This document shows positions 15,356-23,673 of a stretch of DNA of 36,345 bases, piece after piece (the stretch's first letter is position 1; every line of letters begins with the position of its first letter). A program made the position numbers and the translations under genes. Below the pieces are notes generated by a model that saw nothing but the letters and a program-made list of their open reading frames with translations, was not told where the DNA came from and did no database searches. This stretch comes from Jannaschia formosa (GTDB taxonomy: Bacteria; Pseudomonadota; Alphaproteobacteria; Rhodobacterales; Rhodobacteraceae): the NCBI RefSeq assembly GCF_003340555.1, contig NZ_QPLJ01000034.1, positions 1 to 36,345 on the forward strand, given 5' to 3'.

Positions 15356-16597
15356 ATGAGAACCACTTTGGGGGCGCTGCTGTGCAGTGCCGCGACGATG
15401 GGCGCGGCCCAGGCCCAGGACGGTGTCGACCTCGAGGTCATGCACTGGTGGACCTCCGGCGGAGAGGCTGCCGCCGTCGGCAAGTTCGCCGAGGCGCTCG
15501 ACGAGAAGACCCCGCATAGCTGGGTGGACGGCGCCATCGCCGGCGGCGGCGACACGGCTCGCCCGGTCATGGTCAGCCGCATCATCGGGGGCGATCCGCC
15601 CGCCGCGTTCCAGTTCAACCACGGCCGCCAGGCGGAGGAGCTGATCGAGGCGGGCCTGCTGCTCGACCTCACCGACGTCGCCGAGGCGCAGGGCTGGACC
15701 GACATCGTCAACCCGCCGGGGCTGCTCGAGTCCTGCACGATCGACGGCCGCATCTACTGCGCGCCGATCAACATCCACTCCTGGAACTGGATGTGGCTGT
15801 CCGGTCCCGCCTACGAGAAGGCCGGCCTCGAGATGCCGACCGACTGGACCGGCTTCATCGAGAGCGCCCCCGCCCTGCGCGAGGCCGGGGTCACCCCGCT
15901 CGCCATGGGCGGCCAGGCCTGGCAGCAGTCGGGCGCGTTCAACAACGTCATGGCCATCGCCATCGCCGGGCCGGAGGCGTGGCTTTCGGTGATGCGCGAC
16001 AAGAACGCCGACACGGTCCTCGGCGAGGATTACGGCCGCGCCTTCGAGGCCTATGCCGAGGCGCGCGACCTGGCGCAGGGCTGGAGCGGGCAGGACTGGA
16101 ACCAGGCGACCAACGCCGTGATCACCGGCGAGGCCGGCGCGCAGATCATGGGCGACTGGGCGCAGGGCGAGTTCGCGGTGGCGGGCAAGACGGCCGGCGA
16201 GGATTACGGCTGCCTGCCGGGTCTCGGCCTCGGCGCCTATCTGCAGACCGGCGGCGATGCGTTCTACTTCCCCAAGCAGGACGACCCGGCCGTCGAGGCC
16301 GCCCAGAAGGAGCTGGCCGCGCTGCTGCTCAGCCCCGAGGTCCAGGTCTCGTTCAACTCGGTCAAGGGCTCGCTGCCGATCCGCGGCGATGTCGACCTGA
16401 CCACGGTGAACGAGTGCACGCAGAAGGGTCTCGACCTGCTGGCCAAGGACCAGACGCTGCCCTCGACCGAGCAACTCGTCTCGCCGGACACGATCACCCA
16501 GCTCAACGACCTGATGACGGAGTTCTGGAACACGCCCTCGATGACCGCCGAGGACGTGCAGGCGCGCTACGCCGAGGTCATCGCGGACGCCGACTGA
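15356..16597 (+). CDS. Sugar ABC transporter substrate-binding protein
   Basis: A 413-residue periplasmic binding protein of the CUT1 (extracellular solute-binding family 1) type. The signal peptide is MRTTLGALLCSAATMGAAQA with cleavage before QDGVD. The mature protein begins 'LEVMHWWTSGGEAAAVGKFAEAL', the usual opening of glucose/oligosaccharide binders. 'PINIHSWNWMWLS' and 'GAQIMGDWAQGEF' form part of the sugar cleft region. The start has GGAGG six bases upstream. It heads the plus-strand operon and is followed by a large GC hairpin before the first permease. The linked GH43 xylosidase suggests xylose or xylo-oligosaccharides as ligand. Confidence 0.9.
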   Translation: MRTTLGALLCSAATMGAAQAQDGVDLEVMHWWTSGGEAAAVGKFAEALDEKTPHSWVDGAIAGGGDTARPVMVSRIIGGDPPAAFQFNHGRQAEELIEAGLLLDLTDVAEAQGWTDIVNPPGLLESCTIDGRIYCAPINIHSWNWMWLSGPAYEKAGLEMPTDWTGFIESAPALREAGVTPLAMGGQAWQQSGAFNNVMAIAIAGPEAWLSVMRDKNADTVLGEDYGRAFEAYAEARDLAQGWSGQDWNQATNAVITGEAGAQIMGDWAQGEFAVAGKTAGEDYGCLPGLGLGAYLQTGGDAFYFPKQDDPAVEAAQKELAALLLSPEVQVSFNSVKGSLPIRGDVDLTTVNECTQKGLDLLAKDQTLPSTEQLVSPDTITQLNDLMTEFWNTPSMTAEDVQARYAEVIADAD

Positions 16598-16605
16598 CCG
16601 AACGC

Positions 16606-16639
16606 CGGCGGCCGGGCCCCGCGCGGGGCCCGGCCGCCG
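16606..16639. terminator. Intercistronic GC hairpin after the binding-protein gene
   Basis: A perfect 34-base palindrome (17-bp arms without a mismatch) lies 9 bases after the binding-protein stop and 48 bases before the permease start. No U-tract follows. In binding-protein-dependent systems such hairpins usually stabilise the upstream message or partly terminate it, so that the binding protein is made in excess over the membrane parts. Confidence 0.7.
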
Positions 16640-16687
16640 CACCGTCGGCGCGCGCCGGGAGGGCGCCGCCAGGAGGGGAGCAGATCC

Positions 16688-17626
16688 ATGGCCATCGCCG
16701 AAGACGCCGACCGCGCCCCCGGGGACAGGCCCCGCGGCGCTACGCGGCGCCCCGTCCGCCTGTTCCAGAACCTGCAGGCCAAGGTCGCGATGGTGCCGAT
16801 GATCTTCGTCGCGCTCGTCGTGTTCCTGGGCGGGACGATCTGGACCGTCGTCCATTCCTTCACCGGATCGGGCCTTCTGCCGCGACTGAACTGGGTCGGG
16901 CTGGACCAGTACGAGCGGCTCTGGTCGTCGCGCAAATGGCTGGTCTCGATCGAGAACCTCGCCATCTACGGGATCTTCTCGATCGTCGGCACGCTGGTCA
17001 TCGGCTTCGTCCTCGCGGCGCTGCTCGACCGCAAGATCCGGTTCGAGGACACGTTCCGCACCATCTTCCTCTATCCCTTCGCGCTCAGCTTCATCGTCAC
17101 GGGCCTGATCTGGCAGTGGCTGCTGAACCCCGATCTGGGGATCCAGAACGTCGTCCGCGGCGCCGGCTGGGAGGGCTTCGCCTTCGACCCGCTCAACAAC
17201 CCGGACCTCGTGATGTACGGCCTGCTGATCGCCGGTCTCTGGCAGGGCACGGGGCTGATCATGTGCATCATGCTCGCCGGGCTGCGCGGCATCGACGAGG
17301 ACATCTGGAAGGCCGCGCGCGTGGACGGGATCGGCGTGGTGAAGACCTACGTGCTGATCATCATCCCGATGATGCGCCCGGTCTTCGTCACCGCGCTGGT
17401 GCTCATCACCAGCGGCATCGTCAAGCTCTACGACCTCGTCGTCGCGATGACCTCGGGCGGGCCGGGCATCAGCTCCGAGGTGCCCGCGAAATACGTGATG
17501 CAGGCGACCTTCGGCGGCCAGAACCTGGGCCAGGGCTTCGCCGCCTCGACGATGATGCTGGTGATGGTGGTCATCATCCTGATTCCCTGGGCCTATCTCG
17601 AATTCGGAGGACGCAGGCGTGGCTAA
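16688..17626 (+). CDS. Sugar ABC transporter permease (MalF/UgpA type)
   Basis: A 312-residue inner-membrane protein with six predicted helices between about residues 35 and 305. The EAA loop that docks the ATPase is 'DEDIWKAARVDGIGVVKTYVLIIIPMM'. 'VPMIFVALVVFLGGTIWTVVHSF' is the first helix, and 'NLAIYGIFSIVGTLVIGFVLAALL' opens the transport domain. The ATG at 16688 follows AGGAGGGGAG. Its stop is overlapped by the GTG start of the second permease, so the two half-channels are translationally coupled. Confidence 0.9.
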   Translation: MAIAEDADRAPGDRPRGATRRPVRLFQNLQAKVAMVPMIFVALVVFLGGTIWTVVHSFTGSGLLPRLNWVGLDQYERLWSSRKWLVSIENLAIYGIFSIVGTLVIGFVLAALLDRKIRFEDTFRTIFLYPFALSFIVTGLIWQWLLNPDLGIQNVVRGAGWEGFAFDPLNNPDLVMYGLLIAGLWQGTGLIMCIMLAGLRGIDEDIWKAARVDGIGVVKTYVLIIIPMMRPVFVTALVLITSGIVKLYDLVVAMTSGGPGISSEVPAKYVMQATFGGQNLGQGFAASTMMLVMVVIILIPWAYLEFGGRRRG

Positions 17627-18563
17627 TCCCGCAACCCTGGGCGCGGCTGCCCTCTCCGCCGACGCGATCGGCGCGGGCCCGATGTCCGGCCCCCGCGGCG
17701 CGCGGCCCCGGCGGCGCCTGAGCCGCGGCAACGTCTTCCTGTATGGCACGCTGCTGCTGGTCTCGCTCTACTACCTGCTGCCGCTCTGGGTGATGGTGAT
17801 GACCTCGCTCAAGGGCATGCCCGAGATCCGCATGGGCAACATCTTCGCCCCGCCGGTCGAGGTGACGTTCCAGCCCTGGGTGAAGGCCTGGGCGGAGGCC
17901 TGCACAGGGATCAACTGCGACGGGCTCAGCCGCGGCTTCTGGAACTCGGTGCGGATCCTGATCCCGTCGCTGGTCATCTCGATCGCGGTGGCCAGCGTCA
18001 ACGGCTACGCGCTGTCGAACTGGAGGTTCAGGGGCTCCGAGACGTTCTTCGCCATCCTCATCGTCGGCGCCTTCATCCCCTATCAGGTGATGCTCTACCC
18101 GGTGGTCATCCTGCTCAGGGAGCTGGGGATCTACGGCTCGATCACGGGGCTGGTGCTGGTCCACACGATCTTCGGGATGCCGATCCTGACGCTGCTCTTC
18201 CGCAACTACTTTGCCTCGGTCCCCGAAGAGCTGTTCAAGGCCGCGCGCGTCGACGGGGCCGGGTTCTGGGGCATCTACTTCAAGATCATGCTGCCGATGT
18301 CCCTGCCGATCTTCGTGGTCGCGATGATCATCCAGGTCACGGGCATCTGGAACGACTTCCTGTTCGGCGTCGTCTACGCGCGGCCCGAGACCTATCCGAT
18401 GACGGTGCAGCTCAACAACATCGTCAACTCGGTGCAGGGGGTGAAGGAATACAACGTCAACATGGCCGCGACGCTGCTGACCGGGCTGGTGCCGCTGGTC
18501 ATCTACTTCGCGTCCGGCAAGCTCTTCGTGCGCGGCATCGCCGCCGGCGCGGTGAAGGGATGA
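17619..18563 (+). CDS. Sugar ABC transporter permease (MalG/UgpE type)
   Basis: A 314-residue partner permease with about six helices. Its EAA loop is 'PEELFKAARVDGAGFWGIYFKIMLPMS'. 'LYYLLPLWVMVMTSLKGMPEI' is the typical first helix of MalG-type proteins. The start is GTG at 17619 with GGAGG at 17606-17610, overlapping the upstream gene by 8 bases. A moderately long periplasmic insert around 'KAWAEACTGINCDGLSRGFWNS' carries two Cys. It ends at the overlap with the possible ATG of the ATPase gene. Confidence 0.9.
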   Translation: MANPATLGAAALSADAIGAGPMSGPRGARPRRRLSRGNVFLYGTLLLVSLYYLLPLWVMVMTSLKGMPEIRMGNIFAPPVEVTFQPWVKAWAEACTGINCDGLSRGFWNSVRILIPSLVISIAVASVNGYALSNWRFRGSETFFAILIVGAFIPYQVMLYPVVILLRELGIYGSITGLVLVHTIFGMPILTLLFRNYFASVPEELFKAARVDGAGFWGIYFKIMLPMSLPIFVVAMIIQVTGIWNDFLFGVVYARPETYPMTVQLNNIVNSVQGVKEYNVNMAATLLTGLVPLVIYFASGKLFVRGIAAGAVKG

Positions 18564-18571
18564 GGGAGAAC

Positions 18572-19672
18572 ATGATGGCCTTCGACAGCGGTTCCGCGCG
18601 CCTCGCCGACGCCTCCGTCTCGGTGCGGGACCTGATGCTCAGCTTCGGCGCGGTGCAGGTCCTCAAGGGGCTGAACGTCGACGTGCGCGACGGGGAGTTC
18701 CTGGTGCTGCTGGGGCCCTCGGGCTGCGGCAAGTCCACGCTGCTCAACTGCATCGCGGGGCTGCTGGAGATCACCGACGGCCAGATCTGGATCAAGGGCC
18801 GTAACGTCACCTGGGAAGAGCCCAAGGACCGTGGCATCGGCATGGTGTTCCAGTCCTACGCGCTCTACCCGCAGATGACGGTGCGCGGGAATCTCAGCTT
18901 CGGGCTGAAGAACCAGCGGATGCCGAAGGCGGAGATCGCCGAGCGCGTGGCCCGCGCGGCGCGCATCCTGCAGATCGAGCCGCTGCTCGACCGCAAGCCC
19001 GGCGCGCTGTCGGGCGGGCAGCGACAGCGCGTCGCCATCGGCCGGGCGCTGGTGCGCGACGTCGACGTGTTCCTCTTCGACGAGCCGCTGTCCAATCTCG
19101 ACGCCAAGCTGCGCGCCGAGTTGCGGGTCGAGCTGAAGCGCCTGCATGCGCAGCTGGAAAACACGATGGTCTACGTCACCCATGACCAGATCGAGGCGCT
19201 GACGCTGGCCGACCGCATCGCGGTGATGCGCGGCGGCGTGATCCAGCAGCTCGCCGCCCCGCTGGAGATTTACGACCGGCCCGCCAACCTCTTCGTCGCG
19301 GGCTTCATCGGCTCGCCGGCCATGTCGATGCTGGAGGGCCGCATCGCGGGCGGACGGTTCCATGTCGGCGGCCAGTCCCTCGCGCTGGACGGCTACGAGG
19401 GTGATGCGCCCGGCACGCTCGGCGCGGCGATCCTGGGCCTGCGCCCCGAGCATATCGCCGTCGCGCCCGAAGGCGCCGAAGGCCTGGCGGCCACCGTCGA
19501 CATCGACGAGCCGATGGGGGCCGACAAGCTGCTCTGGACGGAGGTGGAGGGGCAGAAGGTCTCGGTCCGCGTTCCGGTCGAGACCTCCCATCGCCGCGGC
19601 AGCCGCGTGACGCTGGTGCCTGCCATGGGCAAGGCCAGCCTCTTCGACGCGGGCACCGAGGCGCGCCTGTGA
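18572..19672 (+). CDS. Sugar ABC transporter ATP-binding protein (MsmK/UgpC type)
   Basis: An ATPase of about 366 residues. Walker A is GPSGCGKST, the Q-loop is 'GMVFQSYALYPQM', the signature is LSGGQRQR, Walker B is 'VFLFDEPLSNLD', and the switch is 'VYVTHDQ'. A C-terminal MalK-like regulatory domain follows ('LFVAGFIGSPAMSMLEG', 'LGLRPEHI'). CUT1 importers carry one such ATPase as a homodimer. The ATG at 18572 is preferred because AGGGAG lies just upstream. An ATG at 18560, overlapping the permease stop, would add four residues. It is followed by a hairpin and then the catabolic genes. Confidence 0.9.
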   Translation: MMAFDSGSARLADASVSVRDLMLSFGAVQVLKGLNVDVRDGEFLVLLGPSGCGKSTLLNCIAGLLEITDGQIWIKGRNVTWEEPKDRGIGMVFQSYALYPQMTVRGNLSFGLKNQRMPKAEIAERVARAARILQIEPLLDRKPGALSGGQRQRVAIGRALVRDVDVFLFDEPLSNLDAKLRAELRVELKRLHAQLENTMVYVTHDQIEALTLADRIAVMRGGVIQQLAAPLEIYDRPANLFVAGFIGSPAMSMLEGRIAGGRFHVGGQSLALDGYEGDAPGTLGAAILGLRPEHIAVAPEGAEGLAATVDIDEPMGADKLLWTEVEGQKVSVRVPVETSHRRGSRVTLVPAMGKASLFDAGTEARL

Positions 19673-19674
19673 CC

Positions 19675-19700
19675 GGCCGCGCCCCGCACGCGGCGCGGCC
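19675..19700. terminator. Intergenic hairpin after the sugar ATPase gene
   Basis: Arms GGCCGCGCC (19675-19683) and GGCGCGGCC (19692-19700) pair fully around an eight-base loop, starting two bases after the stop codon. No U-run follows. It divides the transporter half from the enzyme half of the operon and may tune read-through. Confidence 0.5.
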
Positions 19701-19763
19701 CCGGACATCCGGCCCCTTCCCCCTGCACGACCTGCACCACAGAACCCATCCGAGAGAGACCGC

Positions 19764-20516
19764 ATGATTTCCTACCAGCTCTACTCCTCCAGAAACTTCG
19801 GCGCCCCCGCGGACGCTGTGCGGCGGGTCGCCGAACTCGGCTACCCGGCCGTCGAGGGCTATGGCGCGCTCTTCGCCGATGCGGCCGCGCGCGATGCGCT
19901 CGCCGCGGCCCTGTCCGAAACCGGCACCGCGATGCCCACCGCCCATGTCGGCCTCGCCACCCTGGAGGCGGAGCCGGATCTCGCCGCCACGCTGGCCGGG
20001 ATGGGGGTGGAGGCGGTCTATATCCCCCATGTCGCCCCGTCCGAGCGCCCCTCGGACCCGGATGGCTGGCGCGCCTTCGCGGACCGCGTCGCCCTGGCCG
20101 GCGAAGGGCTGCGCGCGCAGGGGGTGCGGGTGGGCTGGCACAACCACGACTTCGAGTTCGCCCCCCTGCCTGACGGCTCGGTGCCGATGGACCACATGCT
20201 GGCCGCCGAACTCGACTGGCAGTTCGACCTGGCCTGGGCCGTGCGCGCCGGAGCCGACCCGATGGGCTGGATCGAGCGCCATGGCGACCGTATCACCGCC
20301 GTCCACGTCAAGGACATCGCGCCGGCCGGCGAGAAGGCGGACGAGGATGGCTGGGCCGATCCCGGCACCGGCCGGATGGGCTGGAACGCGCTGGTCCCGG
20401 CCCTGTCGAGGGCGGGCGCGGTGCGCCATTGGGTGATGGAACACGACAACCCCTCCGACGACATGCGTTTCGCGCGGGCGGGGCTGGCGATGGCGCGGGC
20501 GGAGGGTCTGGCATGA
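19764..20516 (+). CDS. Sugar phosphate isomerase/epimerase (xylose isomerase-like TIM barrel)
   Basis: A 250-residue AP-endonuclease-2-like TIM barrel. Metal and substrate positions can be followed in 'VGWHNHDFEF', 'WQFDLAWAVRAG', 'ITAVHVKDIAP' and 'WVMEHDNP' near the C-terminus. Such enzymes isomerise or epimerise sugars, keto-sugars or inositols. The ATG at 19764 follows GAGAGAGA. It overlaps the oxidoreductase gene by ATGA, and the two families often work together in oxidative sugar or inositol breakdown. The exact substrate is not readable; the operon points to a plant-polysaccharide sugar. Confidence 0.82.
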   Translation: MISYQLYSSRNFGAPADAVRRVAELGYPAVEGYGALFADAAARDALAAALSETGTAMPTAHVGLATLEAEPDLAATLAGMGVEAVYIPHVAPSERPSDPDGWRAFADRVALAGEGLRAQGVRVGWHNHDFEFAPLPDGSVPMDHMLAAELDWQFDLAWAVRAGADPMGWIERHGDRITAVHVKDIAPAGEKADEDGWADPGTGRMGWNALVPALSRAGAVRHWVMEHDNPSDDMRFARAGLAMARAEGLA

Positions 20517-21658
20517 CCGGTATCGGCATTCTCGGGGCGGGCAACATCTCCGAAAGCTACCTTTCGCGCGCGCCGCTCTTCGCCGGGATCGAGGTCCGTG
20601 CGGTGGCCGATCTCGACCCCGCCCGCGCCGCCGCGCGCGCCGAGACCTTCGGGGTGCGGGCCGAGACGGTGGAGGGCCTGCTGGCGGCCCCGGACATCGA
20701 CATCGTCGTCAACCTCACCGTGCCGACCGCCCACCACGCCGTCACCTGCGCGATCCTCGAGGCGGGCAAGCACGCCTATTCCGAGAAGCCCCTGGCCCTG
20801 ACCCTCGCCGATGCGCGCGACATCGCGGCGCGGGCGGACCGGGCCGGCCGCCGGGTGGGCTGCGCGCCCGACACCTTCCTCGGCGCGAGCCACCAGGAAT
20901 CACGCCGCCTGATCGACGCGGGCGCGGTGGGGCGGATCGTCCACGGCACCTGCCACGTCATGTCGGCGGGGATGGAGGGCTGGCACCCCAATCCCGACTT
21001 CTTCTTCCAGGCGGGCGGCGGGCCGATCCTCGACCTCGGGGCCTATTACGTGACGCAGCTGATCAACCTGATCGGCCCCGTGACCCGCGTGGCAGCGATG
21101 ACCGGAACGGGCGCGGCCACGCGGACGATCGGGTCTGGCGCCCGGGCGGGCGAGACGATCACCGTCGAGATCCCGACCACCGCCCATGCCCTTCTCGAAT
21201 TCGCCTCGGGCGCGACGGTCACGCTGGGCGCGTCCTGGGACGTGCAGGCCCATGGCCACCGCAACGTGGAGCTTTACGGCACCGAGGGAACCATCGCGCC
21301 GCAGGACCCCAACTTCTTCGGCGGGACGACCGAGGTGATCCGCCCCGGCGGCGCGGTCGAGCGGTTCGACGCCGCCGACCATCCGCTGTCGGTCGCCAAT
21401 CGCACCACCAACGACGGGGCGCCGCGCGCCGACTACCGGACGGTGGGGCTGGCCGACATGGCCGAGGCGATCCGCGGGGGCCGCCCCCATCGCTGTGCGC
21501 TGGAGATGGCGCTGCACGTGACCGAGGTGCTCGAAGGGATCCTGACCTCGGGCGAGCAGGGGCGGTTCGTCACCATGGCCACCACCTGCGACCGGCCCGC
21601 CGCTCTGGACGCCGAGGCCGCGCGGGCGCTGATGCGTGCGGACCCGGTGCCGGCATGA
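20513..21658 (+). CDS. Gfo/Idh/MocA-family oxidoreductase
   Basis: A 381-residue NAD(P)-dependent sugar dehydrogenase. The Rossmann motif is 'GIGILGAGNISESYL' (about 3-17). 'DIDIVVNLTVPTAHHAV' and the conserved 'HAYSEKPLALTL' with its catalytic-region Lys follow. The alpha/beta C-terminal domain contains 'GGPILDLGAYYVTQLINLIGPV'. It oxidises a sugar or polyol hydroxyl at the expense of NAD(P). The start overlaps the isomerase stop (ATGA), and its own stop is overlapped by the GH43 start (ATGA at 21655-21658). All three enzymes are therefore probably made in step. Confidence 0.9.
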   Translation: MTGIGILGAGNISESYLSRAPLFAGIEVRAVADLDPARAAARAETFGVRAETVEGLLAAPDIDIVVNLTVPTAHHAVTCAILEAGKHAYSEKPLALTLADARDIAARADRAGRRVGCAPDTFLGASHQESRRLIDAGAVGRIVHGTCHVMSAGMEGWHPNPDFFFQAGGGPILDLGAYYVTQLINLIGPVTRVAAMTGTGAATRTIGSGARAGETITVEIPTTAHALLEFASGATVTLGASWDVQAHGHRNVELYGTEGTIAPQDPNFFGGTTEVIRPGGAVERFDAADHPLSVANRTTNDGAPRADYRTVGLADMAEAIRGGRPHRCALEMALHVTEVLEGILTSGEQGRFVTMATTCDRPAALDAEAARALMRADPVPA

Positions 21659-23268
21659 TCCGCAACCCGATCCTGCCGGGCTTCCGCCCCGACCCGTCGA
21701 TCTGCCGGGTCGGGGCGGACTACTACATCGCCGTCTCGACCTTCGAATGGTATCCCGGCGTCGAGATCCACCATTCCACCGACCTCGTGACCTGGCGCCT
21801 CGCCGCGCGGCCCCTGAACCGGGCCGCCCTTCTGGACATGCGCGGCAATCCCGATTCCTGCGGCATCTGGGCGCCCTGCCTCAGCCATGCCGACGGGCGC
21901 TTCTGGCTCGTCTACACCGACGTCAAGCGCTACGACGGCGCCTTCAAGGACGCGCACAACTACATCACCGCCTGCGAGACCGTCGACGGCGACTGGTGCG
22001 ATCCGTGGTACGTCAACTCCTCGGGCTTCGACCCCTCGCTCTTCCACGATGCGGACGGGCGGAAATGGTTCGTCAACATGCAGTGGAACCACCGGGGCAC
22101 GGGCACGGGCGGCAACCCGAAGCATTCCAGCTTCGACGGCATCCTGCTGCAGGAATGGTCGCCCGAGGGGGGGCTGACGGGCGAGGTCACCAACATCTAT
22201 TCCGGCACGGATCGCGGGCTGACCGAGGCGCCACATCTCTTCCGGCGGGGGGACTTCTATTACCTGACCACCGCCGAGGGCGGGACCGGCTACGACCATG
22301 CCGTCACGCTGGCGCGGTCCCGCGACATCCGCGGGCCTTACGAGGACCATCCCGACAGGCACGTCATCACCACGGCCCATGCGCCCGGGCACCCGATCCA
22401 GCGGACGGGGCATGGACAGATGGTCGAGACGCCGGCGGGCGAGGTCTATCACACATTCCTCATGGGCCGCCCGATCCCCGGTCCGGAGGGGACGGGCCGC
22501 TTCTGCCCTCTCGGCCGCGAAACCGGGATCGAGCGCTGCGTCTGGCGCGACGACGGCTGGCTCTATCTCGAAACCGGCGGGCAGCTCCCGCGCGAGGAGG
22601 TCCCGGCGCCCGCCGGCGTCACCGCCAGCCCCGCCGCCCCCGATGCCCTTCGCCGCGACTTCGCGGACGGCCTCCTGCCGCCGGAGTTCCAATGGCTGCG
22701 CAGCCCACATCCCGAGCGCCTGTTCCGGATCGAGTCGGGCGCGGCGATCCTGACGGGGCGCGAATCCTGGGGGTCGTGGTTCGAGCAGTCGCTGCTGGCA
22801 CGGCGGCAGGAGCATCTGGCCTTCGCCGCCGAGACGGAGGTGGGTTTCGCGCCCGCGACCTACCAGCAGGCAGCGGGCCTCTTCCACTACTACAACCGCT
22901 TCAAGTTCCACGGGCTGATCCTGACCCTGGAGGACGGCCGCCGCTGCCTGCGGCGCGTCTCCTGCCTCGGCGACTACCCCGACGGCGCGCTGACCTGGCC
23001 ATCGGACATCGTGCCCGTCGCGGACGGCCCGGTCGAGATGCGGCTGGAGGTCGACCGCGCCGCCGGACGGTTCCTGTGGCGCCAGGGCGGCGACTGGCAG
23101 GCGATCGGCGGCCCGCTCGACGCCGCGATCATCTCGGACGAGGGCGGGCGCGGCGAGCACGGCTCGTTCACCGGGGCGTTCGTCGGGATGCACTGCATGG
23201 ACATCACCGGCCAGGGCGCCGAGGCACGCTTCGCCCGGTTCGACTACCTCCCGGCCGGCACGGAGTAG
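21655..23268 (+). CDS. GH43 beta-xylosidase
   Basis: A 537-residue glycoside hydrolase of family 43. It has the two-part layout of long beta-xylosidases: a five-bladed propeller (about 1-305) and a C-terminal beta-sandwich (about 325-535). Catalytic residues are visible as Asp13 (GFRPDPS), Asp126 (SSGFDPS) and Glu191 (GLTEAPH). There is no signal peptide, so it acts in the cytoplasm on imported oligosaccharides, releasing xylose (or arabinose) from the non-reducing end. It is the last gene of the operon and gives the best clue to the transporter's substrate. A decayed, inverted piece of a similar gene lies 160 bases downstream. Confidence 0.9.
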   Translation: MIRNPILPGFRPDPSICRVGADYYIAVSTFEWYPGVEIHHSTDLVTWRLAARPLNRAALLDMRGNPDSCGIWAPCLSHADGRFWLVYTDVKRYDGAFKDAHNYITACETVDGDWCDPWYVNSSGFDPSLFHDADGRKWFVNMQWNHRGTGTGGNPKHSSFDGILLQEWSPEGGLTGEVTNIYSGTDRGLTEAPHLFRRGDFYYLTTAEGGTGYDHAVTLARSRDIRGPYEDHPDRHVITTAHAPGHPIQRTGHGQMVETPAGEVYHTFLMGRPIPGPEGTGRFCPLGRETGIERCVWRDDGWLYLETGGQLPREEVPAPAGVTASPAAPDALRRDFADGLLPPEFQWLRSPHPERLFRIESGAAILTGRESWGSWFEQSLLARRQEHLAFAAETEVGFAPATYQQAAGLFHYYNRFKFHGLILTLEDGRRCLRRVSCLGDYPDGALTWPSDIVPVADGPVEMRLEVDRAAGRFLWRQGGDWQAIGGPLDAAIISDEGGRGEHGSFTGAFVGMHCMDITGQGAEARFARFDYLPAGTE

Positions 23269-23271
23269 GAC

Positions 23272-23286
23272 GCGGGCGTCGCCCGC
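23272..23286. terminator. Short hairpin at the end of the sugar operon
   Basis: GCGGGC (23272-23277) and GCCCGC (23281-23286) pair around a three-base loop, four bases after the GH43 stop codon. No U-tract follows. It is a likely operon end, but weak as an intrinsic terminator. Confidence 0.4.
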
Positions 23287-23339
23287 CTCCCGGACGGGCC
23301 GTGGCGCTCGGCGCCGCGGTGCAGGTGGGCTGGCCGCGT

Positions 23340-23476
23340 ACGGCGGGGTGTCGACGACCGAGGTGAGCCCGTTCCCGGTGGGCATCGCGACCGCGCAGGC
23401 GCGCGGGGAGGGCCCCGTCCTCGGCGGCTTGTTCCTGCAGCAGGATGCCGTCGAGGCTGGAATGCTCCGGGTTATC
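23340..23476 (-). pseudogene. Decayed inverted fragment of a GH43 gene
   Basis: On the minus strand 23476-23432 reads 'DNPEHSSLDGILLQE', against 'GNPKHSSFDGILLQE' in the intact GH43 gene at 22111-22155. The nucleotide match is 41 of 45. Beyond it, in another frame, 'PTGNGLTS' falls where the intact enzyme has 'GTDRGLTE', so the copy looks frameshifted and loses the catalytic Glu. No start, stop or remaining domain is recognisable. It is a remnant of a related second GH43 gene or of a partial inverted duplication. The left boundary is approximate. Confidence 0.55.
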
Positions 23477-23673
23477 GCCCGCAGCGCATGCCGCCCCGGC
23501 GCGCGCTCCTCCGGGGCGACGGAGCTCGGCAGCGCCCCCGCCGCCTCGTCCGTTCCGCGCGTCCCCGCCCCCGCCGTCACCACGGCGGAGGCGGGTCATG
23601 TCCCGAAACCGCGTCGGGGGCGGGGTTCTTCAGCAGCCGGGTGGTTCGGGCCCCTGCCCTGCTCCGGGCGCCG
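23477..23673. other. Gene-free decayed stretch with a probable IS end
   Basis: No plausible gene is seen between the GH43 remnant and the M24 peptidase stop. Near 23604-23638 the sequence GAAACCG is followed after about 19 bases by TTCTTCAGCAGCC. The same two blocks occur at similar spacing in the IS5/IS1182-type end at the right edge (minus strand of 36105-36150). This suggests the scar of a related element. Confidence 0.4.

Noticed and set aside
11577-23360. Shared 13-base sequence CGACCGAGGTGAG at about 11577 and 23352, both near short ORFs starting STTEV
   Set aside because: In a 36-kb sequence this GC-rich, exact 13-mers recur by chance, and the flanking sequence shows no further similarity.
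21433-23583. A 716-codon minus-strand frame across the GH43 gene
   Set aside because: It is an antisense shadow of the xylosidase and oxidoreductase genes, caused by high third-position GC.
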